64,000 bases of DNA from Zoogloeaceae bacterium G21618-S1 (GCA_027214125.1 JAPWHF010000010.1:1-64000), one strand, 5' to 3'. Positions 8,476 to 16,392 are shown, counted from the stretch's first letter. Translations and numbers: made by a program. The notes: generated by a model not told the origin, from the sequence alone.

Positions 8476-10491
8476 ATGACCGACTCCGACACGCTTACTC
8501 ATACCCTGGCCGTCAGCACCACCGTTGAACAACGCATGGTGGGCGTGCGCGCAGTCACCCAGCGGGTGCAGCGTGGGGGCGGTGGCGGAACATGGCGCCG
8601 CTTGGCGTTCGTGCTGGTGTTCTGGATGGTTGTTGGTGCGCTGGTGGGCTGGTTTGGCAATGCCGTGGATGCTGTGCCCGGTGGCCAGTGGCTCCCGGTC
8701 GGCTTGCTGGTATTGGTGCTGATCATCGTCATGCAGCGCGCCCAGGGCAAAGTGCTGCGGCGGGTGTCGGCCCAGCAGCCTGGCGAGTATCAGCTCACGC
8801 TCGCCGACGAAGCGCTGGTGGTCGCGCACGCCGGCGCCGCCACGCGCCTGCAGTGGCAGAGCGTTGCCGCGCTTGAGCGCATTGGCGATTTGCTGCTGAT
8901 TCATCTGAACACCTGCGATGTGCTGACCGTGCCGCTCGCGTGTGTTGAACCAGACGCCAACGCCTGGCTGGCCCGCCTCGAATCGCTCAGCGGCTGCCGT
9001 GTCACCGTCGGCGCGGTCCCGCCGCCCGAGCCGGACGCCGCCGATCAGACGCGTCCCTGGCGCGATCTGGCCAGCAACCTCGCCGCCGGGATGAGCCTGC
9101 TGCTGGTGCGCGCCAAAGCCACCGCCCGCCTCAAAGTGTCGGCGGCGCAACTGGTCTGGCTGTTGCTGGCCGATCTGCTGCTCACCGCTTTCGGTACCTG
9201 GTTGATGGTGGGCACCGACAGTAGCTTCAACCGCTACGGCATGGCCTCGGCGGTATTCTGGGTGCCCTTGATTCTCTTCACCGCCTGGGCCTCGGCCCGT
9301 GCTGCCGACGACGACCGCAAAACGCTGCCCGGTGCCGTGGCGCTGGTGGCTATCGGCATTGTCGGCACCGTCATCCAATACGGCATGATTCTCGGCTTGC
9401 CGCGCCTCGGCGATGATTTCGCCGAGGCCAGCGCCTACCTGTACTGGGGCTTCTTCGTCTGGTGGGTCATTGCCTCCATCGTCGCCCTCGCGCGGGCGCA
9501 GCAGTTGTTGCCCGAGCAGCGCATGGGCGCCGTGCTGGCCGTGCTCGGCCTGCTCATTGCGCCGCAGTGGCTATTCAAGGACAACAGCAGCCTGTGGATT
9601 CCGCACTACGACGAAGCCGCGGCCGCCGCCGAGAGCGATGCCGAGCAGGCGCGCTACGCCGCCGTCACCCACGAAACCATGCTTTACACGCAGCCCGCGT
9701 TGCTCGACGACGCCCTCGCACACATCGCCCCCGGCCGCCCGGGCGTGCCCGAACTGTTCGTCCTGTCGGTTGGCGGCCATGGCAATCAGGACGTGTTTCT
9801 GCGCGAAGTGCGGGCCGTCGATACGCTGTTCCGCGAGCGCTTCGACGCCGAGGGCCGCTCGCTGGTGCTGGTCAACAACCCCGCCACCGTCAACACCCTG
9901 CCCATTGCCAGCGTCACTGCGCTGGCCCGCAGCCTCAAGGTGTTTGGCCAGCGCATGAACGCCGATGAAGATGTGCTGGTGGTCTTTCTCACCTCCCACG
10001 GCTCTGAAGAACACCGCTTCGACCTCAGCCTGTGGCCTTACCGGTTTGATGAACTCACCCCAGAGGTGCTGCGCCGCGAGCTCGACGCGGCCGGCATCCG
10101 TTACCGCGCGCTGATCGTTTCGGCCTGCTTTTCCGGCGGCTTCGTGCCGCCACTGGCCGAACCCAACACCCTGGTCATGACCGCCTCCCGCGCCGACCGC
10201 AACTCCCACGGTTGCAGCCACAGCGCCGACTGGACCTTCTTCGGCCGCGCCCTGTTCAACGAAGCCCTGCGCGACACCTACTCGTTCGAAACCGCCTTTA
10301 CCCAGGCCAGCGCAGCCGTCGCGGAGCGCGAGGCGGCCGAAGACTACACGCCCTCCGAGCCGCAGATCGCCCTGGGCGAGGCCGTGGCGCCGGTGCTGAC
10401 GGCCATCGAACGACGCTTGCAGGTGAATGCCATGGGGCAAGGGCAGATGGCGGAGGTAGATGCTGCAAATGCGCCGCTGCAAGGGCGCTAG
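8476..10491 (+). CDS. Membrane-anchored C13 (legumain-like) cysteine peptidase
   Basis: The 671-residue protein has an N-terminal membrane half and a C-terminal soluble caspase-like peptidase domain. Hydrophobic spans include LAFVLVFWMVVGALVGWF, LLVLVLIIVM, LLLADLLLTAFGTWL, ALVAIGIVGTVIQYGMIL and YWGFFVWWVIASIVALA. The catalytic dyad is H508 (VFLTSHGSEEH) and C551 (LIVSACFSGGF), the C13 signature. The domain begins near ELFVLSVGGHGNQD, where a β-strand and G-N precede. Start ATG 8476 was chosen over upstream codons because the region before it is promoter-like and the antiporter gene diverges there. C13 peptidases are best known from eukaryotes (legumain, GPI transamidase); bacterial substrates are unknown. 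Confidence 0.88.
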   Translation: MTDSDTLTHTLAVSTTVEQRMVGVRAVTQRVQRGGGGGTWRRLAFVLVFWMVVGALVGWFGNAVDAVPGGQWLPVGLLVLVLIIVMQRAQGKVLRRVSAQQPGEYQLTLADEALVVAHAGAATRLQWQSVAALERIGDLLLIHLNTCDVLTVPLACVEPDANAWLARLESLSGCRVTVGAVPPPEPDAADQTRPWRDLASNLAAGMSLLLVRAKATARLKVSAAQLVWLLLADLLLTAFGTWLMVGTDSSFNRYGMASAVFWVPLILFTAWASARAADDDRKTLPGAVALVAIGIVGTVIQYGMILGLPRLGDDFAEASAYLYWGFFVWWVIASIVALARAQQLLPEQRMGAVLAVLGLLIAPQWLFKDNSSLWIPHYDEAAAAAESDAEQARYAAVTHETMLYTQPALLDDALAHIAPGRPGVPELFVLSVGGHGNQDVFLREVRAVDTLFRERFDAEGRSLVLVNNPATVNTLPIASVTALARSLKVFGQRMNADEDVLVVFLTSHGSEEHRFDLSLWPYRFDELTPEVLRRELDAAGIRYRALIVSACFSGGFVPPLAEPNTLVMTASRADRNSHGCSHSADWTFFGRALFNEALRDTYSFETAFTQASAAVAEREAAEDYTPSEPQIALGEAVAPVLTAIERRLQVNAMGQGQMAEVDAANAPLQGR

Positions 10492-10579
10492 CCGGCAGTC
10501 ATGGCCGGCGCACAGGCTTTCAGTCTATGCCAACGTCGTTTATGGTTTGCCCCTCGCGCAACCGGATTGAGTTTGCAAG

Positions 10580-10996
10580 ATGCGACGTCACATCAACACG
10601 CTGAACGGGCTGATCACCCTGATCAATGACGATCCCTTGGCCCCGTCGCCGGATCTGCCCGTGTCGTCTGTCCTCGCGCAGATGATCGAGACCGTGGTCA
10701 AGACGACGAATCTGTCGATCAATATCAACAGCACCACCGGCGGCGTCCATTCGCCGCGCAGTTTCCACTACCATGGGCAGGCGCTGGACATTAACCGGCT
10801 CGATGGCAAACGGATCGACGATGTGAGCAACGGGGCGGCGGTTCAGGTGTTTCAGCAAGCGGTTGCGGCGCATGTCGATGTGGCAGAGTGCTTTGGCCCG
10901 TTCATCAATATTCGCAAGCGCGGCGCGCAGGTCGAGCAACGGCCCGATTTGCGCATTCGCCATGTGAACCATCTTCATATTTCGTCACAGACATGA
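10580..10996 (+). CDS. M15/VanY-like metallopeptidase-fold protein
   Basis: This 138-residue protein carries the zinc-site pattern of the M15/endolysin-type D-Ala-D-Ala peptidase fold: GVHSPRSFHYHGQALDINRLDG (HxxxxxxD) and, near the C-terminus, VNHLHIS (HxH). The spacing matches small phage endolysin-like members. No signal peptide is visible, so it either works in the cytoplasm, leaves with a holin-like partner, or is domesticated from a prophage. Its TGA overlaps the ATG of the next lipoprotein gene (ATGA), so the two are translated together. The start lacks a strong ribosome site. Activity is unproven. Confidence 0.6.
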   Translation: MRRHINTLNGLITLINDDPLAPSPDLPVSSVLAQMIETVVKTTNLSININSTTGGVHSPRSFHYHGQALDINRLDGKRIDDVSNGAAVQVFQQAVAAHVDVAECFGPFINIRKRGAQVEQRPDLRIRHVNHLHISSQT

Positions 10997-11406
10997 TGCG
11001 CAAACGACTGCTGGCCGCACTGTTGGCACTCACCGTGACGGCCTGTGTCCATGCGCCGTCGCTGGTGCAGTTTGCCAACAACGCCGAGCTGATCGTGCAA
11101 AGCCCGTCGCCCATGGCGCCGCTTTTTGTGCGCCTGTTCCGGCTTCAGGGAGTGGGGGAATGCGATGGCCCGCGCTGCCCCGAAGTCTCGATGCAGATTG
11201 CGGTGTCGGAATCGGGCGAATACCCGCGGCAAGCGCTCTTCGCCACACCGCCCGCCGACGACTGGCAGTTCGTCGAGTGGGGCGAGTCGCCGCGAGACGA
11301 AGGTGACATCGGCCCGGTTGTCTTCACCTTGAAAACAACCCGCCACGGCGTGTCGCGCCTGCTGCGCTTTGCGGTGACGCTCGACGGCTTGCGCCCCCTG
11401 GATTGA
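10993..11406 (+). CDS. Small lipoprotein of unknown function
   Basis: The N-terminus MMRKRLLAALLALTVTAC is a lipoprotein signal with a TAC lipobox, giving a lipidated Cys followed by VHAPSLVQFANNAELIVQS. The remaining ~115 residues contain a Cys pair (GECDGPRC) and read as a β-rich envelope domain (FVEWGESPRDEGDIGPVVFTL). Start ATG 10993 overlaps the preceding stop. I do not recognise the family. Coupling to an M15-like peptidase suggests a cell-envelope role, perhaps as a partner or inhibitor; that is inference. Confidence 0.75.
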   Translation: MMRKRLLAALLALTVTACVHAPSLVQFANNAELIVQSPSPMAPLFVRLFRLQGVGECDGPRCPEVSMQIAVSESGEYPRQALFATPPADDWQFVEWGESPRDEGDIGPVVFTLKTTRHGVSRLLRFAVTLDGLRPLD

Positions 11407-11454
11407 TTCGGCAACGCCCGGACGCCGCACCGGCGCTGGGCGAAGGCCGTCTGC

Positions 11455-12057
11455 TCAGTCCTTCTCGGTGCCCAGCGCCCGCGCCACAAAATCCAGCCGG
11501 TCCTGCCCCCAGAACACTTCTGTGCCCACCACACAACTCGGCACGCCAAACACATTGGCGCGGATCGCGTCTTCGGTATTGGCCGCCAGCGTGTCGGCGT
11601 GGCCCGGCGCGCGCGCCTTGTCCAATAGCTCGGGCGGCAGCAGCGTTGCGACGAGGGCGTCGCGCACCACCGCCTCGTCGGCGAGGTTGCGGTTGTCGGT
11701 CCACAGCGCTTTGCCTAGGGCGACGGTGAGCGGTAGCGCGTTGAATCCGGCATCGATGGCGGCGAGTACCGCGCCGATCGCGAGGCTTTCATCGACCGGA
11801 AAGTGAGTTGGTTGAAGGTGCATTGGCACGCCCAGCCACTGGCTCCATCGCGCCAGCTCCTGTAGCCGATAGGCTTGCCGGGCCGGCGGGCGGTCACGCA
11901 AGAGCTGACTGCCGGTGGCGGCGAACAAGGTCGGCAGTTGCACCGGCTTGAGCCGCAGCTCGGCACCCGTGCGTTCGACAATGCCGCCAAGCTGGCGGGC
12001 GGCGAGGTAACTCCAGGGGGAGTTGAGGACGAAGTAGTAGTCGATGTGTTGGGGCAT
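11455..12057 (-). CDS. 2-hydroxychromene-2-carboxylate isomerase / DsbA-family protein
   Basis: The protein starts MPQHIDYYFVLNSPWSYLA, the HCCA-isomerase/GST-kappa signature in which the active-site Cys of DsbA is replaced by Ser (SPWS). It ends with FGVPSCVVGTEVFWGQDRLDFV, the typical cis-Pro/thioredoxin-fold strand and helix. Length is 200 residues from ATG 12057; upstream in-frame residues are low-complexity and unlike the family. Members isomerise 2-hydroxychromene-2-carboxylate in naphthalene catabolism using glutathione. No catabolic genes are nearby, so the physiological substrate is open. Confidence 0.87.
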   Translation of the reverse strand: MPQHIDYYFVLNSPWSYLAARQLGGIVERTGAELRLKPVQLPTLFAATGSQLLRDRPPARQAYRLQELARWSQWLGVPMHLQPTHFPVDESLAIGAVLAAIDAGFNALPLTVALGKALWTDNRNLADEAVVRDALVATLLPPELLDKARAPGHADTLAANTEDAIRANVFGVPSCVVGTEVFWGQDRLDFVARALGTEKD

Positions 12058-12260
12058 GGCAGGGCGTCCTGTGAGGCCTTTGGATGATGTCATCGTGGGT
12101 GGGCAATGTGATGCGCGCCGACAAGAGAGTGTTTCTGAATGTAACCGATCGAAGGTACTATGGCACCGGGGTATGCCTTCTGGGCGGCGTTTGCCCCTTG
12201 TCAAGTCCGGTGTCGAATACGATGGCGGACCCTATCAATGATCTGATCGCTGCTACCGGC

Positions 12261-12280
12261 AGTTGCCAGTTGCCAGTTGC
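12261..12280. repeat. Three short tandem 7-mers
   Basis: AGTTGCC is repeated almost three times head to tail, about 25 bp in front of the lipoprotein ribosome site. A slippage-prone microsatellite in this position could alter promoter or leader spacing; no other evidence for phase variation. Confidence 0.4.
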
Positions 12281-12302
12281 TGCGAACACTTTTTGAAGAA
12301 AA

Positions 12303-12899
12303 ATGATCATGAAAAATATGCGCGTTTTGCTCGCACTTGTATCGGTAGCACTTCTGTCGGGTTGTGCCGGCTCGAACTTCAAGCGGCCTGAGCCGCAATC
12401 GTTGATGGTCGGTAGTTCGACTACGGCAGATGTGACCAGGGTGATGGGTAACCCATTGCAGACTGGCGAGCTGCTGAAGAACGAAGAGAAAGTTAAAATC
12501 ACTCGCTATGCGTATGCAGAGGGTGCTGGTTCCGGCCGTTACCCGGGGGTTGTTCCAGCGCGTGCGATGGTGTTTTCGACCTTCAATGACAAGCTGGTGG
12601 GGCAGGAGTTTGTGAGCTCCTTCCCCGAAGATGCGACAGAGTTTGACGAAACCAAAGTGCAGCAAATCGTCAAGGGCAAGTCCACTCGCGATGAGGTAGT
12701 GGCGTTGCTCGGCAAGCCGAATGGTGAGGCCATCTACCCGTTGATCAAAAGTAAAACTGAAGCGGGCGTCATCTATAGCTACAGCCATGCCAAGGGCAAC
12801 GTTTTCAATATGAAGTTCTATAGCAAGGTACTGACGGTGTCTTTTGATGCGAAGAACGTCGTAACGGACGTGGTGTATGAGTCCAGCGGCGAGAAGTAA
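12303..12899 (+). CDS. Lipoprotein with two BamE/OmlA-like repeats
   Basis: The signal sequence MKNMRVLLALVSVALLSGC is lipobox-bearing (LSGC). The mature part shows two similar SmpA/OmlA-type units: SSTTADVTRVMGNPLQTGELL... and GKSTRDEVVALLGKPNGEAIYP. Each has the helix-then-LG(K)P turn characteristic of the BamE fold. Such proteins sit at the inner leaflet of the outer membrane. The true bamE is normally shorter with one unit, so this is a BamE-like paralogue of unknown role. ATG 12303 follows GAAG at workable spacing; ATG 12309 is an alternative. It is one of three BamE-like lipoproteins in the window. Confidence 0.78.
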   Translation: MIMKNMRVLLALVSVALLSGCAGSNFKRPEPQSLMVGSSTTADVTRVMGNPLQTGELLKNEEKVKITRYAYAEGAGSGRYPGVVPARAMVFSTFNDKLVGQEFVSSFPEDATEFDETKVQQIVKGKSTRDEVVALLGKPNGEAIYPLIKSKTEAGVIYSYSHAKGNVFNMKFYSKVLTVSFDAKNVVTDVVYESSGEK

Positions 12900-12969
12900 C
12901 GTGGGCATGTCGTTTTTGCACGAGGCACGATAGTGGCTGACTTACCGCCCATCATCGCGCCATGCAGCC

Positions 12970-12998
12970 AAATGTGGCATCTCAAGACCTGACGCCCC
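12970..12998 (+). repeat. Partial copy of the ~127-bp repeat
   Basis: AAATGTGGCATCTCAAGACCTGACGCCCC matches the right end of the full repeats (AAATGTTGGATTTCAAGACTTGAC...). It lies just outside the 3' end of nnrU, with a GC hairpin (CCCCGGC-TTCGT-GCCGGGG) directly after it at 13020-13038. Confidence 0.55.
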
Positions 12999-13084
12999 AG
13001 CGCCCCCGCTTTGTGATTCCCCCGGCTTCGTGCCGGGGCGTCGGTTCTGTTGCCTTCGTTGGAGTGCGTTAGCCGGGCAGGCGT

Positions 13085-13660
13085 TCACCCCGGAATAAGC
13101 GCCACCCCGATTAGCCAGCCATGCAGGCCGAACACAAAGGCCACATAGATCGCCAGCCCGCCCACAACCGCGATCACATCATTGGCCTTGCCCGCCGGTA
13201 AGGCCGGCAACGCGCGCGGCGCACGGCGCTTGAGCGAAATGCGATCCGCCACCGCCCAGGCCAGAAAGCCCCCGAACAACAGCACATCGGCCAGCGTGCC
13301 ATTGGCCAGCAAGTGGGCCAGCGCCCACAGCTTGGTAGCGACCAACGTCGGATGCCGCGCGATGCGTTGAACGCGGCCCGGCAGATAAGTGGCGAGGAAC
13401 AGCGGAAACACCGGCACGAGCAGCAGCAAGGCAAGGTGACGCAAGCCCATCGGCGGCGTGTAGAGCACCACCGGGTCCATTCGCGCCGCGCCGTAGCCGT
13501 AGATGATGAGCACGAAGCCGGCGAGCGACACCAGCGAGTACACCCCCTTCCACCCCGCCTCTCCCAAGCGGGCGTGCATCCGGTCGCGCCACGGCGCGTT
13601 GACGATGGATACCGAGTGCACACCGAGAAATAGGAGCAGGCCAAGGATGAGCAGGGTCAT
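13085..13660 (-). CDS. NnrU family membrane protein
   Basis: The 191-residue inner-membrane protein begins MTLLILGLLLFLGVHSV and has NnrU/isoprenylcysteine-methyltransferase-like features: GWKGVYSLVSLAGFVLIIYGYG, PPMGLRHLALLLLVPVFPLFLATYL, then RIARHPTLVATKLWALAHLLANG, which includes the conserved R-HP. About six membrane spans are predicted by eye. NnrU is linked to nitrite/NO reductase regulation in denitrifiers, but the same family appears where no nitrogen-oxide genes are nearby, as here. It sits between repeat copies on both sides. Confidence 0.88.
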   Translation of the reverse strand: MTLLILGLLLFLGVHSVSIVNAPWRDRMHARLGEAGWKGVYSLVSLAGFVLIIYGYGAARMDPVVLYTPPMGLRHLALLLLVPVFPLFLATYLPGRVQRIARHPTLVATKLWALAHLLANGTLADVLLFGGFLAWAVADRISLKRRAPRALPALPAGKANDVIAVVGGLAIYVAFVFGLHGWLIGVALIPG

Positions 13661-13664
13661 TGTC

Positions 13665-13790
13665 GGATCTCCGGAAGCGGTTGGGCTCGACTGTGCCGGT
13701 CGGTTGTTGCACGGTCAAGACGGAAACTTTGTCGCCGTGAGCATGGCACCAAAGCGCTGGATTTTAAGAGCTGACGGCCGAGCCCGATGG
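13665..13790 (+). repeat. ~127-bp dispersed repeat, copy A (diverged)
   Basis: Begins GGATCTCCGGAAGCGGTTG, continues CTCGACTGTGCCGGTCGG, ACGGTCAAGACGGAA, then GCATGGCA and GCTGGATTTTAAGAGCTGAC, ending CGATGG. All blocks occur in the same order in copies B and C. It starts four bases upstream of the nnrU start codon, so it forms the nnrU 5' leader. The palindrome TCAAGACTTGA of the other copies is eroded here. Confidence 0.75.
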
Positions 13791-13831
13791 GCTGGGACCA
13801 AACACGACGCGACCCTCGGGGTGAAACGACA

Positions 13832-14377
13832 CTAAGAACCGATACCGAGATTTCTTCTGAGTGTTGAAAGCAAGAATACAAGAGCTGAGCTGATCGCGAC
13901 GCAGCCAATGAATAAGCCAATAAAGAAAATGGAGCTATGGAGCCATAACCCAATCAATGAGTTCGCCATTGCGTTTGCGGCAATCCCGGCTTTGCTAAAC
14001 CGGTAGGCATTGACAAAGTCTGTATTTATGTAGAAAAACAGAAAAACTGTAGTTCCGACAAAAACTGTCCCGTTGGCAAGTAGAATATATGGCTTAATTC
14101 TATGGGTGTTGTCGGTTGTCTTTGAAAGCATGCAATTGTTATTTTTCCAATCTGTTTTAATAAAGAAAAACAGCATTGAAAAAAACAGCGCGCTAAGAAT
14201 GGCGGTCGGTGACATCAACACAAGATCTGGGTTGTTCGAGATCAGTGAAATCTGTTTGTATAGTGAAGGCTGCCAGAATGACTTCACAGCAAGCATAGTT
14301 TCGTGAAGAACAGGTTCTGTGCTGACGTAACGAAAAAGAATGAGCTGGATAAAAATCAGGCATGATCCATACGCCAT
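13832..14377 (-). CDS. Unknown integral membrane protein
   Basis: 181 residues from ATG 14377 with about four hydrophobic segments: MAYGSCLIFIQLILFRYV, PTAILSALFFSMLFFFI, YILLANGTVFVGTTVFLFFYI and SSIFFIGLFIGCVAISSALVFLL. Polar loops between them are Asn/Lys-rich. Base composition is clearly more A+T-rich than the surrounding chromosome, suggesting acquisition. An upstream TTG (14419) would extend the protein into the flanking repeat and is less likely. I recognise no family. It sits between repeat copies A and D. Confidence 0.6.
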   Translation of the reverse strand: MAYGSCLIFIQLILFRYVSTEPVLHETMLAVKSFWQPSLYKQISLISNNPDLVLMSPTAILSALFFSMLFFFIKTDWKNNNCMLSKTTDNTHRIKPYILLANGTVFVGTTVFLFFYINTDFVNAYRFSKAGIAANAMANSLIGLWLHSSIFFIGLFIGCVAISSALVFLLSTLRRNLGIGS

Positions 14378-14407
14378 TCCGAGCAGCGTTGGGTTGTGGC
14401 GTTGATT

Positions 14408-14436
14408 GTTGGATTTCAAGACTTGACCTTCGATGG
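14408..14436 (+). repeat. Partial copy (right end) of the ~127-bp repeat
   Basis: GTTGGATTTCAAGACTTGACCTTCGATGG reproduces the last 29 bp of copy C apart from a short internal gap, including the palindrome TCAAGACTTGA. It lies between the two unknown membrane-protein genes. Confidence 0.65.
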
Positions 14437-14446
14437 TTATTGCACC

Positions 14447-14908
14447 CTACATCCTGTGCGCCATGAGGGCTGCGACGGGGTAAGAAGCTGCGCTAACAAG
14501 GATGCAGGTGATACCTTGCTTCTGAGTGAGCCAGCCTCGCGAAGCGACCGCAAACCGAAACCACCCCCAGACGCCACCGACTAGGACCACGGCGCCAGCA
14601 AGCGCCGACTGGAACGACGTAGAACTCATTACGCCCCACACGGCGCCAAAAATGGCGGCGGAAAGAACCGCGACGACAGTGCTGGTTGGCGGTGCATTGA
14701 CAGCAGAGGTGGACGACGGATGTGCCGTCTCCTCCCACACGATGCCCGCGAGCATCCCGAGTGCTGCGAAGGCGATACCCTGTAGGCCGGAGAGCCAGGG
14801 GAACGCCTGAACCAGAAGAAAAGCGGTGACGCTGCTGACGACGAGGCACACGGTGACTCGCCAGTACAGCAGCAGATTGATAACACCCAATATGGCGTCA
14901 AGATTCAT
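14447..14908 (-). CDS. Unknown small membrane protein
   Basis: From ATG 14908 the product is 153 residues: MNLDAILGVINLLLYWRVTVCLVV, a VTAFLLVQAFPWLSGLQGIAFAALGMLAG pair, a Pro/Ser/Thr/Ala linker, then VVAVLSAAIFGAVWGVM, ALAGAVVLVGGVWGWF and a C-terminal span. About five membrane segments. The open frame continues upstream through a REP-like hairpin and into repeat copy B, so the start is uncertain; ATG 14950 would add 14 residues. No family recognised. GC content is like the chromosome, unlike its neighbour at 13832-14377. Confidence 0.55.
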   Translation of the reverse strand: MNLDAILGVINLLLYWRVTVCLVVSSVTAFLLVQAFPWLSGLQGIAFAALGMLAGIVWEETAHPSSTSAVNAPPTSTVVAVLSAAIFGAVWGVMSSTSFQSALAGAVVLVGGVWGWFRFAVASRGWLTQKQGITCILVSAASYPVAALMAHRM

Positions 14909-14952
14909 TGTGTGTGCGGTGACATTGTGTGTGTCAGTCGGGTACACCATGC

Positions 14953-14978
14953 GGCGGAAGGCGCTTCGCTTTTCCGCC
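14953..14978. repeat. REP-like palindrome
   Basis: GGCGGAA-GGCGCTTCGCTT-TTCCGCC forms a 7-bp stem with an internal AGCG-like loop and is followed by CTACG. This is a widespread extragenic palindrome type in proteobacteria. It lies just upstream of the small membrane-protein gene and abuts repeat copy B. Confidence 0.6.
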
Positions 14979-14984
14979 CTACGC

Positions 14985-15113
14985 GGGCTCCGGAAGCGGT
15001 TGCGTTCGACTGTGCCGCCCGACTGTTGCTCGGTCAAGACGGAACCCCTGTTGCTGCCGGAGCAAGGCACTAAAATGTTTGATTTCAAGACTTGACCCCC
15101 GGGGCACTGATGG
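14985..15113 (+). repeat. ~127-bp dispersed repeat, copy B
   Basis: Blocks CTCCGGAAGCGGTTGCG, TTCGACTGTGCCG, CGGTCAAGACGGAAC, GGCACTAAAATGTTTGATT and TCAAGACTTGACCCCC are colinear with copies A and C. The motif TCAAGAC occurs twice in each unit, the second time inside the perfect palindrome TCAAG-A-CTTGA. Confidence 0.8.
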
Positions 15114-15115
15114 TT

Positions 15116-15242
15116 GGGTCTCCGGATGCGGTTGAGTTCGACTGTGCCGGTCGAGTGTTATCCGGTCAAGACGGAACGTTTGTCGTCGGGGGCATGGCAA
15201 TGAAATGTTGGATTTCAAGACTTGACTCCCGAGCTTCGATGG
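15116..15242 (+). repeat. ~127-bp dispersed repeat, copy C
   Basis: Directly follows copy B with a 2-bp gap, making a tandem pair. Blocks: GGGTCTCCGGATGCGGTTGAG, TTCGACTGTGCCGGTCGAG (inverted repeat TCGAC/GTCGA), CGGTCAAGACGGAACG, GGCATGGCAATGAAATGTTG, GATTTCAAGACTTGAC, CGATGG. It ends 27 bp from the stop of the defence-like operon at 15269. Confidence 0.8.
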
Positions 15243-15268
15243 CGCGCTGGCACCTGGGGTGTCGATAA

Positions 15269-16390
15269 CTACGGCTTGACATGCTTGAAGGCTGCATCCC
15301 GAGTGTCTTGAATTTTTTGGATGATGGCCTTTCTTACCTGACTCTTGCTTCCTTCCTCCAGGCGCGGGAGTCGTTCAACGCTGAAATCGAAGGCCGTTTT
15401 AGAATAATCATCATCCCTTGATGTCTTGCCAGAGAAAGCAAATTCAACAGCGCACTCGCCAGCGCTTGCACCAAATTTGAAGGCATAAATGGCTGTCATT
15501 TTCACTAGGTAGTAGTATTGATAGTAGGCTGGTTCTTCGAGAAGGAATATCTTTCCTAAATCCTTGCCTTTTATTTGTATTTTATTAACGTGCCCCTCCA
15601 TCCACTCTATTCTCTGCTCCTTCGGCAGCGCTCCGGCTTCTTGGTCGCGGATAATCTCAAAGTTCCCGATTTCCTTGAAAGAAAACTCTGGAGTTTTCAC
15701 GGATGTCAATTGAAGGAAGAAGCGGATGCGCTCACTGTTCGTGAAATCATCAAAAAGAATGGACTCTGGCTTTTCATGTGTTGTCACGCCTTTTGATTTG
15801 TAGAATTTTCCAATGGCGCCTGTAACGGCGTCATTGAATTTGTTGGTGTCTTTTGAAGTCCTGATTTTATTGACCTCAATTTCCATGCTGCCACCAGATT
15901 GTTTTAGAAGTACTTCGCCAGGGTAAACGATTTCCTGTTCTATAAAATCTGCACTAAAATCAAGTATTCTTAGCGCGTATGTAATACTTACATCTCCGTT
16001 AGAGTCAGCTGATATGGCTGGTTCGGAAGCGAATTGGCGACCATCTTCCAGTTTGATGCCCTCAATCACTGAGTCGAAGTTATTCAGTAGTTCGGTCTTC
16101 CAGTCGGCTTTCATGGATGTAAGCTTGAATTTGTCGGATGAATATTTCTTGCCAGATTCGCGAATGAATGACTTCTCAACTAGACGCTTGAATTCGTTGG
16201 GAGTAAGCAGGCAGGCACTTAGTAGTGGCACTGTGTCCGATTTGTCGGTGCTTCCGATGAATATTCCCTTTTCTTTTAGGGTCTCTACTATTTCGCCCCG
16301 GCTAATGTGATCGCTATTTAGTAGTATGCGTAGGCGGTCTCCCCACAACATGGCGCGTTCGTAATCAAATTGCTTGGCGGCTGTTTCCAT
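15269..16390 (-). CDS. Third gene of putative defence operon; GapS4b-like protein (tentative)
   Basis: 373 residues from ATG 16390; the first part reads MLWGDRLRILLNSDHISRGEIVETLKEKGIFIGSTDKSDTVPLLSACLLTPNEFKRLVEK. This looks like a helical DNA-binding or SAP-like N-terminal domain. A central β-rich region follows (SITYALRILDFSADFIEQEIVYPGEV) and a second one near the C-terminus (GECAVEFAFSGKTSRDDDYSKTAFDFSVERLP). No transmembrane or catalytic motif is obvious. From memory its start resembles the B component of the GAPS4 anti-phage system, but this needs a profile search. It follows the previous gene by two bases, so it is translated from the same mRNA. Lower GC than neighbours. Confidence 0.6.
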   Translation of the reverse strand: METAAKQFDYERAMLWGDRLRILLNSDHISRGEIVETLKEKGIFIGSTDKSDTVPLLSACLLTPNEFKRLVEKSFIRESGKKYSSDKFKLTSMKADWKTELLNNFDSVIEGIKLEDGRQFASEPAISADSNGDVSITYALRILDFSADFIEQEIVYPGEVLLKQSGGSMEIEVNKIRTSKDTNKFNDAVTGAIGKFYKSKGVTTHEKPESILFDDFTNSERIRFFLQLTSVKTPEFSFKEIGNFEIIRDQEAGALPKEQRIEWMEGHVNKIQIKGKDLGKIFLLEEPAYYQYYYLVKMTAIYAFKFGASAGECAVEFAFSGKTSRDDDYSKTAFDFSVERLPRLEEGSKSQVRKAIIQKIQDTRDAAFKHVKP

Positions 16391-16392
16391 GA

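Noticed and set aside
10491-10509. GCCGGC...GCCGGC hairpin after the C13 peptidase gene as terminator
   Set aside because: Only a 6-bp stem with no T-run; too weak to call.
13019-13038. CCCCCGGCTTCGTGCCGGGG as an intrinsic terminator
   Set aside because: A good GC hairpin but with no T-run on either strand; noted only as part of the repeat region after nnrU.
13665-15242. Repeats as integron attC sites
   Set aside because: GTTRRRY/RYYYAAC-like heptamers occur in some copies but not in copy B, are not at the two ends in the required arrangement, and no integrase is present.
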